From Deltaproteobacteria bacterium (lineage in GTDB: Bacteria > Myxococcota > XYA12-FULL-58-9): DNA of 64,000 nt. The position numbers and the translations under genes were made by a program. How positions within the stretch are numbered: the first letter of the stretch is position 1; each line of letters starts with the position of its first letter. The notes below the pieces were generated by a model. It was given only the letters and a program-made list of their open reading frames with translations, was not told the origin of the DNA and did not search any database. The stretch covers positions 124,001 to 188,000 of the forward strand of contig JACRCV010000064.1 in assembly GCA_016218825.1 (NCBI GenBank). The letters are read 5' to 3'. Of this stretch, positions 41,676-50,695 are shown piece after piece.

Positions 41676-43034
41676 GTGTCCAAGTCCTTGATCTCGTGCC
41701 TCGCGGTCCTCGTCGTGGCGGCTGCCGGCTGCAGCTCCAAAGACAACAACGGCAAGCCCTCCGGCTCGGGCGGCGGCGGCGACGTGGCGTCGATTGGCGA
41801 CGGCAACGGCGGCGGTGACTCCGAGAGCGGCATACCCGGTTGGCACTGCAACGCCGACTACTACGGCACCGACGACGGCTGTGACTGCGGCTGCGGCCTC
41901 GTCGATCCGGACTGCACCGACGGCTGCGCCGCGGTCGGCTGCGGCGCCGCGAGCTGCCAGTACTGCTACGACGAGACCGGTCAAGGCGTGGACCAGTGCC
42001 CGGCGCCACCGCTGCCGAGCGGCTGGACCTGCGACAGCGCCCTCTGGGGAGACAGCGGCTGCGACTGCGGTTGCGGCGTCGAGGACTTCGACTGCTACGC
42101 CGGGAGCTGCACCACCCCGGGCTGCAAGGCCGACGTCTGTGACCTCTGCCACAACGGCGCCAGCGTCATCAGCTGCGCCCCGGACGGCTGGCTCTGCTCC
42201 CAGGCCGAGTGGCAAGACACCAGCTGCGACTGCGGCTGCGGCCTCGCCGACGAGAGCTGCTACAGCGGCGGCTGCACCGTCGCCGACTGCAAGGACAACG
42301 CCTGCGACGTCTGTCACGCCGCCGCTGGGGCGGTCGCCGGCTGCGCGCCGCGCGACTGGACCTGCACCGAAGACGAGTGGCAGGACTACGGCTGCGACTG
42401 CGGCTGCGGCGTCCCCGACAAGGGTTGTGGTGATGCCGCCAGCTGCACCACGGCGGGCTGCCTGGCCAACAGCTGCGACGTCTGCCACAACGGCGCGACC
42501 CCGGTGAGCTGCGTGCCTCCGACCTTCACCTGCGGCGAGGATGCGTGGTTCGACTACACCTGCGACTGCGGTTGCGGCGCCGAGGACCGCGGCTGCACCG
42601 GCGGCGCTGGTAGCTGCTCCACTCCCGGTTGTTTGGCGCCGTCCTGTGACATCTGCCACAACAACACCACCGAGGTCAGCTGCATGCCTCGCGAATACAC
42701 CTGCGGCCCGGAGGCTTGGGATGACTTCTCCTGCGACTGCGGCTGCGGCGCCGTCGACCATGGTTGCCTCGCCGGCAGCTGCACCGCCGCGGGGTGCAAG
42801 GCCGACGTCTGTGAGATCTGTCACGACGGCGTGAACGTCATCAGCTGCCTGCCCACCGGTTGGACCTGCCCCGAGAGCTACTGGGTAGACAACTCCTGCG
42901 ACTGTGGCTGCGGCGCGCCTGACGCTCACGATTGCGGCGCCGCCGGCTGCTCCACGCCGGGGTGCACCGCCACCGGTTGTCAGTACTGCTGGGACACGAG
43001 CACCCCGCCCACCAACATCTGCCCTGCGCCCTAG
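41676..43034 (+). CDS. Lipoprotein with seven Cys-rich CDCGCG repeats
   Basis: The 452-residue product has a lipoprotein signal (VVAAAGC, Cys19), a Gly/Ser linker, and then seven tandem repeats of about 55 residues from residue 55 to the end. Each repeat has W-x-C, about eight residues, CDCGCG, D-x-x-C, two further Cys, then C-D/Q-x-C-H/Y and a final Cys. This gives about ten Cys per repeat. The pattern could form disulfide knots or bind metal. The GTG at 41676 has AGGAGG upstream. It follows the two MopE-like genes on the same strand and is probably part of the same surface-protein cluster. No known family is recognised. Confidence 0.75.
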   Translation: MSKSLISCLAVLVVAAAGCSSKDNNGKPSGSGGGGDVASIGDGNGGGDSESGIPGWHCNADYYGTDDGCDCGCGLVDPDCTDGCAAVGCGAASCQYCYDETGQGVDQCPAPPLPSGWTCDSALWGDSGCDCGCGVEDFDCYAGSCTTPGCKADVCDLCHNGASVISCAPDGWLCSQAEWQDTSCDCGCGLADESCYSGGCTVADCKDNACDVCHAAAGAVAGCAPRDWTCTEDEWQDYGCDCGCGVPDKGCGDAASCTTAGCLANSCDVCHNGATPVSCVPPTFTCGEDAWFDYTCDCGCGAEDRGCTGGAGSCSTPGCLAPSCDICHNNTTEVSCMPREYTCGPEAWDDFSCDCGCGAVDHGCLAGSCTAAGCKADVCEICHDGVNVISCLPTGWTCPESYWVDNSCDCGCGAPDAHDCGAAGCSTPGCTATGCQYCWDTSTPPTNICPAP

Positions 43035-43050
43035 CCTCGATCGGCTCCAG

Positions 43051-43599
43051 GTGAGCCCGTTCGTCCTTTCTGTCGCTCTGCTCTACGGCGCCGCCCCGGC
43101 CGACGCCGCCGCGTCGGACGTCGACCGCGCCGGCCGCCTGGTCGAGAAGGAGCTGCGCTACTCCGAGGCGGTTCCTCTGCTGCGCTCGCTGTCGGCGAAC
43201 CCGGCGTTGACTGAGGCCGAGCGGGCACAGGTGTACTGGTGGCTGGGGGTGGCGCTCGTCGCCCAGGGCGCGACCGCGCCGAGCGAGGCGGCGTTCGGCG
43301 AGCTCTTGCGGCTGCGGCCGGACTACGCCGTCGACCCGATGGTCTCTCCCAAGATCCGGAGCGCGTTCGAGACCGCCAAACGCCGAGCCGCCCAGAGCTC
43401 CGGCGTCAACGCCATCCTCCAGGCCGCGCCGCCGCCGCCGGTCGCGAGCGCGACCGGGCCGCCGTGGTACCGGCGCTGGTGGTTCTACACCGCGCTCACC
43501 GTCGTCGCTGTCGCGGCGGTGACCACCTCTGTTATGCTGCTGCACCGTGATGCGGACCCGACGCCCACCGGCACCCTCCCGGCGATCCAGCTGGAGTAG
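43051..43599 (+). CDS. TPR-like exported protein with C-terminal membrane helix
   Basis: The 182-residue product has a short N-terminal signal (SPFVLSVALLYGAAPADAAA), a TPR-like helical region (residues about 25-100: GRLVEKELRYSEAVPLLRSL, YWWLGVALVAQGATAPSEAAF), a Pro-rich spacer, and a C-terminal hydrophobic helix (about 145-168). It resembles small periplasmic TPR proteins that accompany regulatory kinases in myxobacteria. The GTG at 43051 is chosen because the signal begins there. Its 3' end overlaps the next gene by about 50 bp, which suggests coupled expression. Confidence 0.6.
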   Translation: MSPFVLSVALLYGAAPADAAASDVDRAGRLVEKELRYSEAVPLLRSLSANPALTEAERAQVYWWLGVALVAQGATAPSEAAFGELLRLRPDYAVDPMVSPKIRSAFETAKRRAAQSSGVNAILQAAPPPPVASATGPPWYRRWWFYTALTVVAVAAVTTSVMLLHRDADPTPTGTLPAIQLE

Positions 43600-44329
43600 C
43601 CGCGCCGCGGCCGCCGTGGTGCTCGCCGCGCTCTCGATGGCGCCCGGCGCCTGCGCCGAGGCGAACGCCAGCCTGCAGGTCGAGCTCAGCTCGCCGCTCT
43701 CGATCCCCGGGGAGACCAACGAGCTGAACGTGCAGGTGAGCGCCGCGGGCACCGTCATCGGCCGCGGCAACTACCTCCTCGGCCCGGCGCCGCGGGACCG
43801 CTGGCCGCAGACCCTGCCGATCGTCGGCAAAGACCGCGAGGCCCAGACGGTGGCGATCGTCTTCGAGCTGCGGATGAGCATCCCGGGGGTCGCCGCCGCG
43901 GTGGTGGGCTACGCCGAAGCCCAAGGCGAGCTCGACCGCGACGGCGAGAGCGTGCTCCCGGTCGTCGTGCCACGACAGTGCATCGACGCCGACGGCGACG
44001 GCTACGGGGTCGGGGCCGGCTGTCTCGGGCCGGACTGCGCCGACGATCTCCCTGAGGTGCCGGCAGTGACCGCGTGCGCGGTGGTCGGCTGCGCCACTGC
44101 CAATCCGTGCGGCGGCGATCGGGTCTGCTTCGACGGCGTCTGCACCGCGCGCTGTGCGGTCGCCGCCGACTGCGGCGGCAGTCACCTGACCTGCCAGCTG
44201 CCGGAGGGCGCGTGCGTCTGCCAGAAACCCTGCAGCCTGAGCTCGGAGTGCGGCTTCTGTTTCCCGGCCCCCGACAACTGCCAGGTCACGATCGGCTGGA
44301 CCTGCAAGAGCAGCTGCTGTGCCCCCTGA
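43550..44329 (+). CDS. Cys-rich lipoprotein
   Basis: The 259-residue product has an Arg-rich N-terminus, a hydrophobic core and a lipoprotein-like MAPGAC. A beta-rich domain (about 40-140) follows, then an Asp-rich calcium-type motif ([10 protein letters not shown]) and a Cys-rich C-terminus ([33 protein letters not shown]). The start is ATG 43550 or GTG 43547, inside the preceding gene in another frame. Its stop overlaps the start of the sigma-54 activator gene by 11 bp, so the three genes 43051-45635 form one operon. Function is unknown; a surface or periplasmic sensor is possible from context. Confidence 0.6.
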   Translation: MRTRRPPAPSRRSSWSSRAAAAVVLAALSMAPGACAEANASLQVELSSPLSIPGETNELNVQVSAAGTVIGRGNYLLGPAPRDRWPQTLPIVGKDREAQTVAIVFELRMSIPGVAAAVVGYAEAQGELDRDGESVLPVVVPRQCIDADGDGYGVGAGCLGPDCADDLPEVPAVTACAVVGCATANPCGGDRVCFDGVCTARCAVAADCGGSHLTCQLPEGACVCQKPCSLSSECGFCFPAPDNCQVTIGWTCKSSCCAP

Positions 44330-45635
44330 GCCGCCCGCCACCACCCTGCTCTTGACCGCCGCCGACACCGGCGAGCTCGCCGCGCGTCGCTGGCGCATCG
44401 AGGTGATCGCGGGCCCGGACCGCGGCCGGGCCATCGACCGCGAAGGTGGCACCATCATCGTCGGCACCCACCCCGACACCGACCTGGCGCTCACCGACGG
44501 CACCGTGTCCCGCTATCACGTCGAGCTCCGCTTGCTCGCCGAGGGCGTGCTGCTGCGCGATCTCGACACCACCAACGGCACCAAGGTGGGCGGCGTCCGG
44601 GTCGCGAGCGTCTTGCTGACGCCGCGCGCCACCTGCAGCCTCGGCCACACCACGTTGAGGGTGGTGCCCGACGATCGGCCGGTCGAGCTGGGCCACGACG
44701 ACCCGTCGCGCTTCGGCGCCTTCGTCACCCAGGCGCCGGCGCTGCGGCGGATCTTGGCGCAGCTGCAGCGCGTCGCGACGACCGAGGCCACCGTGCTCTT
44801 GCAGGGCGAGACCGGCACCGGCAAGGAAGTCCTGGCGCGGGCCATCCACGCCGCCTCGCCCCGAGGCCGGGCGCCGTTCGTGGTGGTGGACTGCGCTTCG
44901 GTGGCGGCGACCCTCGTGGAGAGCGAGCTCTTCGGCCACGTGCGCGGCAGCTTCACCGGGGCCGTCACCGACCGCGCCGGCGCCTTCGAGGCGGCGCGGG
45001 GCGGCACGGTCTTCCTCGACGAGATCGGCGAGCTCGCCCCCGACCTGCAGGCGAAGCTCCTGCGGGTGCTCGAGGCCCGCACCATCCGCCGCGTCGGCGA
45101 GACGGTGGAGCGGCCGGTGGACGTGCGCTTCGTGGCCGCGACCCACCGCGACCTGAAGGCGCTCGCCGACCGCGGCGGTTTCCGTGCGGACCTCTACTAC
45201 CGCATCGCGGTGGTGTCCGTCCTGATCTCGCCGCTGCGCGAACGGCCCGAAGATCTGGCGCCTTTGGCCCGTGCCTTCGCGCTGCGCCTCAAACCCGACG
45301 CCGAGCTCACCGACGCCGCGGTCGCCGCGCTCGGTCACTACGACTGGCCCGGCAACGCCCGCGAGCTGCGCAACGTGGTCGAGCGCGCCCTGGCGCTCGC
45401 CGCGACCGCGACCATCACCGCCGCCGACCTGTTCGGCGCGCCGGCCGCCGCGGCGCCCGCCGCCTTCCACGCCGCCAAAGAAGAGGTCATCCGCGAGTTC
45501 GAGGCCCGCTACGTGCGCCGCCTGCTCGCCCTCTGCCAGGGCAACATCAGCCAGGCCGCCGCCAAGGCCGGCTTGTCGCGCAACGCGTTCTACGCGCTGA
45601 TGCGACGCACCGGGGTCGAGACGCCGGACGCTTGA
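44319..45635 (+). CDS. FHA-domain sigma-54-dependent transcriptional activator
   Basis: The 438-residue protein has an N-terminal FHA domain (about 25-115: [36 protein letters not shown]) that reads phosphothreonine. The AAA+ domain (about 130-365) has Walker A GETGTGKE, the sigma-54 contact loop GSFTGA, Walker B FLDEIGEL, and sensor [16 protein letters not shown] Fis-type helix-turn-helix closes it ([21 protein letters not shown]). Such activators couple Ser/Thr kinase signals to sigma-54 promoters. A kinase gene follows at 45685 and two sigma-54 promoters lie nearby (38029, 47424). The regulon assignment is inferred. The start is a GTG. Confidence 0.92.
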   Translation: MPPEPPATTLLLTAADTGELAARRWRIEVIAGPDRGRAIDREGGTIIVGTHPDTDLALTDGTVSRYHVELRLLAEGVLLRDLDTTNGTKVGGVRVASVLLTPRATCSLGHTTLRVVPDDRPVELGHDDPSRFGAFVTQAPALRRILAQLQRVATTEATVLLQGETGTGKEVLARAIHAASPRGRAPFVVVDCASVAATLVESELFGHVRGSFTGAVTDRAGAFEAARGGTVFLDEIGELAPDLQAKLLRVLEARTIRRVGETVERPVDVRFVAATHRDLKALADRGGFRADLYYRIAVVSVLISPLRERPEDLAPLARAFALRLKPDAELTDAAVAALGHYDWPGNARELRNVVERALALAATATITAADLFGAPAAAAPAAFHAAKEEVIREFEARYVRRLLALCQGNISQAAAKAGLSRNAFYALMRRTGVETPDA

Positions 45636-45671
45636 GCCGACAGGTGATGGAGCCGGCGCGCACCGCGGGGC

Positions 45672-45677
45672 TATACT
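45672..45677 (+). promoter_or_regulatory. -10 element for a leaderless kinase transcript
   Basis: TATACT ends 7 nt before the GTG start at 45685, so transcription would begin at or next to the start codon. No Shine-Dalgarno sequence lies upstream of the GTG. No clear -35 is seen. Confidence 0.4.
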
Positions 45678-45684
45678 CCGCGAC

Positions 45685-47097
45685 GTGAAGGCCGGCGTCC
45701 CTTACGGTGACTATTTCCTCCAACGCCGCATCGGCCTCGGCGGGATGGCCGAGGTCTTTCTCGCGAAGCGGCTCGGGCCCGGGGGCTTCGAGAAGCGGCT
45801 GGTGATCAAGAGGATCTTGCCGCACCTGTGCGCCTCCCCCGAGTTCGTCGACATGTTCCTGCGCGAGGCCAAGATCGCGGCGAGCCTCGACCACCCCAAC
45901 CTGGCGCACGTCTCCGACTTCGGCAAGGTCGCCGACAGCTACTACCTGGCGATGGAGTACGTCGACGGTCTCACCATCGCCGACCTCTTGGGGCAAGTCG
46001 GCCAGCTCGCCCCCGGCCCCGCGTGCCGCATCGCCGCCGACGTCCTCGAGGCGTTGCACGTCATCCACACCACGACACCGACCGGGCGGCCGCTGGTGCA
46101 CCGTGACGTCAGCGCCAAGAACGTCATGGTGTCGCCGGGCGGCGCCGTGAAGCTGTTGGACTTCGGCCTGATCTCCTCGGGCACCGACCCCGGCCTGGTC
46201 GGCGCCGGCACCCGGCGCTACATGTCGCCCGAGCAGGCCCGCGGCGAGCCGCTCGACTGCCGCGCCGACCTCTACGCGCTCGGGGTGTTGCTGTATCAGA
46301 TGTTGTGCGGCACGGACCCGCCGGCGCCGGTGTTGGCGGCCGCGCCGCCGCAGCCGGCGGCCGTCGATCAGGGCTTGTGGTCGATCTTGCAGCCCACCCT
46401 CGCGTTCGAGCGCCGCGGCCGGCCGGAGAGCGCCCGGGTGCTGGTGGCGGCGCTGGAGCTCTACGTGGCGAGCCTCGGCGCCCAAGGCACCCGAACCCAC
46501 CTCGCCGAGCTCGTGACCGCGCTCTGCCCGAAACGCGAGCGCCCCGCGCGCCGCCCGATCCCTGGCACCCAGGCGCTCGCCACCCTCATCACCACGTCAC
46601 GTTCGTTTCGCCGCCGCTTTGTCGTCGCCGGCACCATCGTCGCCATCGTGCTGGCGAGCGGCGTCGCCGCCGTCGGTCTCCGCAACACCCGCCGAACGCC
46701 CGCCCCGAAAGACCACCCGCCGGCCCTCGCCACCCACGACCAGACCCCACCTCCGGCCCAGCCGCCAACTTTCGCTGCGCCAACTCCCGCTGAGCCGGTC
46801 GCCGACAAGCACCCGGCCGCACCCGCGGCGTCCGTGGCGGTCCGAAGTCCGCCGCGCGCGCCACCAAGACCTTCGGGCCGCGGGCATCCGAGCACCGGCT
46901 TCCTGACGATCGACACCAAGCCGTGGACCGACGTGTTCCTCCGTGGTCGCAAGCTCGGCACCACGCCGATGGAGAACGTCGTCGTCCCGGCCGGCGAGCT
47001 CGAGCTGGAGCTGAAGAACCCGCCGCTCGGCCTGGCAAAGAAGACCAAGGTGACCGTGCGCCCCGGCCAGGTCGCGCGCCTGAACCTGTCGTTCTAG
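45685..47097 (+). CDS. Membrane Ser/Thr protein kinase with C-terminal PEGA domain
   Basis: The 470-residue protein has a Hanks-type kinase domain (about 8-275): RRIGLGGMAEVFLAKR, the ATP Lys in VIKRI, HRDVSAKNVMV as catalytic loop, LLDFGLISS as the DFG motif, and TRRYMSPEQARGE. A juxtamembrane region, one transmembrane helix (about 312-332, VVAGTIVAIVLASGVAAV), a Pro/Ala-rich linker, and an extracytoplasmic PEGA domain (about 410-470: GFLTIDTKPWTDVFLRGRKLG) follow. It likely senses an envelope signal and phosphorylates targets such as the neighbouring FHA activator; that link is inferred. The GTG start appears leaderless. Confidence 0.9.
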   Translation: MKAGVPYGDYFLQRRIGLGGMAEVFLAKRLGPGGFEKRLVIKRILPHLCASPEFVDMFLREAKIAASLDHPNLAHVSDFGKVADSYYLAMEYVDGLTIADLLGQVGQLAPGPACRIAADVLEALHVIHTTTPTGRPLVHRDVSAKNVMVSPGGAVKLLDFGLISSGTDPGLVGAGTRRYMSPEQARGEPLDCRADLYALGVLLYQMLCGTDPPAPVLAAAPPQPAAVDQGLWSILQPTLAFERRGRPESARVLVAALELYVASLGAQGTRTHLAELVTALCPKRERPARRPIPGTQALATLITTSRSFRRRFVVAGTIVAIVLASGVAAVGLRNTRRTPAPKDHPPALATHDQTPPPAQPPTFAAPTPAEPVADKHPAAPAASVAVRSPPRAPPRPSGRGHPSTGFLTIDTKPWTDVFLRGRKLGTTPMENVVVPAGELELELKNPPLGLAKKTKVTVRPGQVARLNLSF

Positions 47098-47099
47098 AG

Positions 47100-47171
47100 C
47101 GGGGGGACCGCCCGCCGGCTCGATACCCGAGGCTCTCTCGGGACGCGGCGCGCCGGCTCTGCGTCCCCCCG
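47100..47171 (+). other. Nested stem-loop after the kinase gene
   Basis: CGGGGGGAC (47100-47108) pairs perfectly with GTCCCCCCG (47163-47171), and inside lies a second perfect hairpin, CCCGAG-GCTCT-CTCGGG (47126-47142). It begins 2 nt after the kinase stop. There is no T-tract, so it may be a terminator-like or stabilising structure rather than a classical intrinsic terminator. The rest of the 380-bp gap to 47477 contains another imperfect hairpin (47239-47246 with 47259-47266) and the sigma-54 promoter at 47424; no gene is seen. Confidence 0.5.
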
Positions 47172-47423
47172 AACCCCCGCACCTCGCACCGGCAGAGCCG
47201 GATGCTCGATGCCTCCTGCCACGCGTCGCGACCCCGCTCGGATTGCGCAGTCCACTGAGCAGTCCGAAAGGCCGCAACAACGCCCCGATCTTGCACGTGT
47301 TCTTGCGAGACGACGGGCGCCGCCCTCGCATCGGTGTGAGGCGGTGCTGACAGTCGGGCCGGCGTCGTCCGGTGGCTGCGCCGGAAGGCACCGGAGTTGT
47401 TGAGGTCGCCGCGCGGCCGCTCG

Positions 47424-47439
47424 TGGCTTGGTTCTTGCA
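47424..47439 (+). promoter_or_regulatory. Sigma-54 promoter of the calcium-repeat lipoprotein gene
   Basis: TGGCTTG-GTTC-TTGCA fits TGGCACR-N4-TTGCW, with GG (47425-47426) and GC (47437-47438) separated by exactly 10 nt. The expected start near 47451 is followed by AGGGAGAG and the ATG at 47478. An inverted element about 160 bp upstream (47239-47266) could be an activator site. Confidence 0.7.
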
Positions 47440-47477
47440 ATGTCGCCGGGACCGTTTCTTTGACCAGGGAGAGAACC

Positions 47478-48293
47478 ATGCAGGCTCGTTGTCTCGTCGT
47501 TTTGGGTGCCGGCCTCGTCGTGTGCGGTTGCAGCGAGGGGACGGTGGACGCGTCCGCGACTCAGGGGCTCAGGCAGGAGACCGCCCTCGACACCAACGGT
47601 GACGGGGTGGCGGACTGCATCGACTTGAACCAGGACCAGGCCTGCACCGGCACTGATTTGCCGGTGCCCTCGGCGTCCGGCTGCGCGAGCGGCGCGACGA
47701 CGATCGACGGCAACGCCGACGGCACGCCGGACAGCCTCGACGTCGACTGTGACGGGGTCGCGGACTTCGGGTTGACGCAGCTCGGGGGCGGCGACGGCCA
47801 GCAAGATCCGGCGACGCCTCCCGCCGCAGACCCCACGGGCTGCGCGCTGGCGCCGATCGACACCGACGACGACGGCGAGGCCGACTGCCTCGACCTCAAC
47901 TGCGACGGCACCGGCGACCTCTGCGGCTCGGGCGGCGGCGGCCAGAACGGCGCGGCCTGCTTCTTCCAGGGCATCGACAGCGACGGCGACGGCGGCATCG
48001 ACTGCATCGACGTCGATTGCGACGGCGCCGGTGACACCTGCTCGACCGGCGCGGAGCCCGGGCCCTCGAGCCCCGGTTCGGCGACGCCACCGTCAGGGTG
48101 TCAGACGGCGAGCGCGACCCCCGGCTGTTTGGATCTGAACTGCGACGGCGTCCCGGAATTCTGCGCCCCGAGCGGCGGCGGCAACGGCCAGGGGTGCAGC
48201 GCGACGCAGCTCGACAGCGACGGCGACGGCAGCCCCGACTGCTTCGACGTCAACTGCGACGGCGTCGGCGACTTTTGCTTCCCACGCCCGTGA
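47478..48293 (+). CDS. Lipoprotein with Asp-rich calcium-binding-type repeats
   Basis: The 271-residue product has a lipoprotein signal (LVVCGC). About eight short repeats follow, of the form DTNGDGVADCIDLN, DVDCDGVADFG, DTDDDGEADCLDLNCDGTGD and DSDGDGSPDCFDVNCDGVGDFC. The DxDGDGxxD core is like dockerin/EF-hand calcium loops, with Cys residues added at fixed positions. The spacers are Gly/Ser/Pro-rich. It is probably a surface protein stiffened by calcium. The ATG at 47478 was chosen for the signal peptide and the GGGAGAG upstream. It is controlled by the sigma-54 promoter at 47424. Confidence 0.75.
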   Translation: MQARCLVVLGAGLVVCGCSEGTVDASATQGLRQETALDTNGDGVADCIDLNQDQACTGTDLPVPSASGCASGATTIDGNADGTPDSLDVDCDGVADFGLTQLGGGDGQQDPATPPAADPTGCALAPIDTDDDGEADCLDLNCDGTGDLCGSGGGGQNGAACFFQGIDSDGDGGIDCIDVDCDGAGDTCSTGAEPGPSSPGSATPPSGCQTASATPGCLDLNCDGVPEFCAPSGGGNGQGCSATQLDSDGDGSPDCFDVNCDGVGDFCFPRP

Positions 48294-48323
48294 GCCGCCC
48301 TGCGGCTCGCACTGGAAGACCGG

Positions 48324-50687
48324 TCAATCGAGCAGCTTGAACGCCCGCGAGCGGCTGGGCTCGACCGCGCCGCTGGAGAAGTCGGACTCGTACGGGTAGC
48401 CGACCGCGCCCTTGCAGTGCACCACCGCGGTGCGGTTCACCGCGTCGACGCTCATCTCGGCCGGCCGCATGCAGGTCGCGGCGTAGCGCACCGAGCCCGC
48501 GGCGGGATCGTAGATCGCGATGTCGTCGCCCATCAGATCCAACACGTAGACCAGCGGCCCCGCCGCGCGACCGCGATCGACGAAGACGCTGACCGGCATG
48601 CGGCCGACGGCGACGCTGCCGACGACCTCCAGGCGGTCGAGATCGAGGATCGACAGGGAGTCGGCGCCGCGGTTCGCGACGTAGACCCGGCTCACGCCGT
48701 CACCGGCGATGGACACCGGCGTCTTGCCGACCGCGACGTGCTTGGGTGCCACGCCGAGGTCGCGGCCGTCGAAGACCAGGATCTCGTCGGCGCCGCTCTG
48801 AGTCACGAGCAGCAGCTCGCGAGCGGCGTCCAAGAACAGCGGCTTGTAGGGCAGCAGATCCGTGCGACACTGCACCTGGCCGTTGCTGGTGAAGCTGTCG
48901 CCGTCGTTGGTGTTGAACAGCTGACACTGGTTGTTGTTGGACGTCGAGTTGTTGTTCTCGTCTCGGTCGTCGAAGCGGTTTTGAGTCAGCAAGACGGGAT
49001 CGGCAGCGGCGGTCGGCGCGAGCTTGGCATAGGTGAGGCCCGCGGCGGCAGCGGAGACATCGAGGCCGACGAACGGGTCGGGGGGGTTCGCGAAGCTCGC
49101 GCCACGACTGCAGACGGTGACGTCTCGCCCGGCGGGAGGCGACAGCGAAAACGCCGCCAAGAGCGCGAAGCCCACGTCGTTCTGGAAGGGGTACCGCCAG
49201 GAGTCCGCAGCCAGGTCGGCCGGCGGCATCCATCGATTGACGAACAGGTAGCCACGCTGGTGGCTCTCGTCGACGAGCAGGCGCGGCGGCGCCGGCGCGA
49301 CGTGCGGCGAGAATAGCGTGTCCGCCATCATGAGCCGGTCGTTGCCGAAGTTACCTGCCGGGTGGCCGAGGCCGTTCACGTCCATCAGGCGCGGATCGAT
49401 CCTGATGACTCCGTTGTTGATGTTGTTGTTGCCGGTCGGCAGATTCACGGACGGGACGACGGCGTCCATCTGCGGCGCCGCCGCGGCCGGGTCGGTCCAC
49501 ATCTCCAGGGGTAAGTCGATCAGCCACGCCGGCTCCGTCGTCGGGATCGGGACGTTGCCGGCCGGCGTATTGGCGGAGAGCTCTGCCCCCTGGGTCGCAC
49601 AGTCGGTGCCGGGGCTCTTCCAAGTCGAGGTCGGGGCATCACAGACCTCGAGGATCGTCCCGTTGCAGCGCTTCTCGCCGGCGGCGCAGGTCGTGCTCGA
49701 GCCACACGCCGCGCTCGTCCCGGCCGTCGAGCATCGGTCGCTGTTGCAGTCGGTGCCGTCCACCCACCGGGTGCCGTCACACATCTGGATGGTGTCGTTG
49801 TTGCAGCGCTGGTACCCGCTCTCGGCCGGCGTACAGGCCGCTGGGCTGGTCGGGGTCGGGCGCGGCTGGCAGGACGCCGTCGTCCCGGAGGCGATGCACG
49901 TCGAGCCGCAGCTGTCGACGAGCCGGCCGCGGGCGTCGAGGGTGAACAGCGCCAACGCCCGGTGATAGTAGCGATAGGTGTTCGTGCAGTTGCGGTCGGT
50001 GTTGGGCGCGGTAGCCGTTGGGTCCGCGAGACGGCCGTGCGGCAAGAACGCCAGCATCCGGTCGACCGACGTCGCGCCGGTGGCGTCGCGGACGATCGCG
50101 GCCGCCAGCGGCACCTGACCCCCTCTGGGCTGACCGCAGTTGGCGGAGGAGGAGTAGGCCGCAGGATCGTAGGGCGAGCTCGTCGGCGAACCGCCGGTGA
50201 GCGTCGCTGAATGAATGAAGATCTCGGTGGCCTGCGCCGCCACGCCGCCGTTGGCGTCGGCACGAAAGCGCTGCAGGCTCGGCACCTGACCGGAGCTGAC
50301 CTCCTCGTAGACGCCACCCAGGTTGTAGAAGGAGCCGCCGTGCGGGCTCACCACCGGGTTGATGCGATAGGGCTGCGACCTGTTGTTGTCCGTTGGCACC
50401 GCAATCGACAGCTGCGCCGGGGTGGTGCCGGGCTCCAGCACGCCGTGCGAGACCGTGAAGCCGAGTGACAGGGACGAGCTGAACGGCGCGCTGTCGTTGA
50501 AGCCCGGCTCATCGGCGCCGATGGCCCAAAACCCGCCGCCGTCGCCGCCGGCCGGCACGACCGCGGTCCTGACGGTGAACGGGACATCGAAGGGGTTGAG
50601 GTCGACGAGCGGACCTTTGTGGTCGCTTTGGGTGACCCCGCAGCCGGCGACCGACGTCATCGCCACGAGCGAAATACAGCAGCGCAT
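48324..50687 (-). CDS. Lipoprotein with C-terminal YVTN-type beta-propeller repeats
   Basis: The 787-residue product begins with a lipoprotein signal (MRCCISLVAMTSVAGC). The middle (about 240-310) has Cys-rich units of the type GYQRCNNDTIQMCDGTRWVDG, like those in other myxobacterial surface proteins. The C-terminal part (about 600-760) has beta-propeller-like repeats (VAVGKTPVSIAGDGVSRVYVANRGADSLSILDLDRL). The ATG at 50687 follows AGGAG; the open frame upstream to 51569 overlaps the next gene in another frame and is not coding. It lies 8 bp downstream of the TolB-like/PEGA/barrel gene, so the two are an operon and may form one envelope complex. Confidence 0.72.
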   Translation of the reverse strand: MRCCISLVAMTSVAGCGVTQSDHKGPLVDLNPFDVPFTVRTAVVPAGGDGGGFWAIGADEPGFNDSAPFSSSLSLGFTVSHGVLEPGTTPAQLSIAVPTDNNRSQPYRINPVVSPHGGSFYNLGGVYEEVSSGQVPSLQRFRADANGGVAAQATEIFIHSATLTGGSPTSSPYDPAAYSSSANCGQPRGGQVPLAAAIVRDATGATSVDRMLAFLPHGRLADPTATAPNTDRNCTNTYRYYHRALALFTLDARGRLVDSCGSTCIASGTTASCQPRPTPTSPAACTPAESGYQRCNNDTIQMCDGTRWVDGTDCNSDRCSTAGTSAACGSSTTCAAGEKRCNGTILEVCDAPTSTWKSPGTDCATQGAELSANTPAGNVPIPTTEPAWLIDLPLEMWTDPAAAAPQMDAVVPSVNLPTGNNNINNGVIRIDPRLMDVNGLGHPAGNFGNDRLMMADTLFSPHVAPAPPRLLVDESHQRGYLFVNRWMPPADLAADSWRYPFQNDVGFALLAAFSLSPPAGRDVTVCSRGASFANPPDPFVGLDVSAAAAGLTYAKLAPTAAADPVLLTQNRFDDRDENNNSTSNNNQCQLFNTNDGDSFTSNGQVQCRTDLLPYKPLFLDAARELLLVTQSGADEILVFDGRDLGVAPKHVAVGKTPVSIAGDGVSRVYVANRGADSLSILDLDRLEVVGSVAVGRMPVSVFVDRGRAAGPLVYVLDLMGDDIAIYDPAAGSVRYAATCMRPAEMSVDAVNRTAVVHCKGAVGYPYESDFSSGAVEPSRSRAFKLLD

Positions 50688-50695
50688 GTGAGCTC

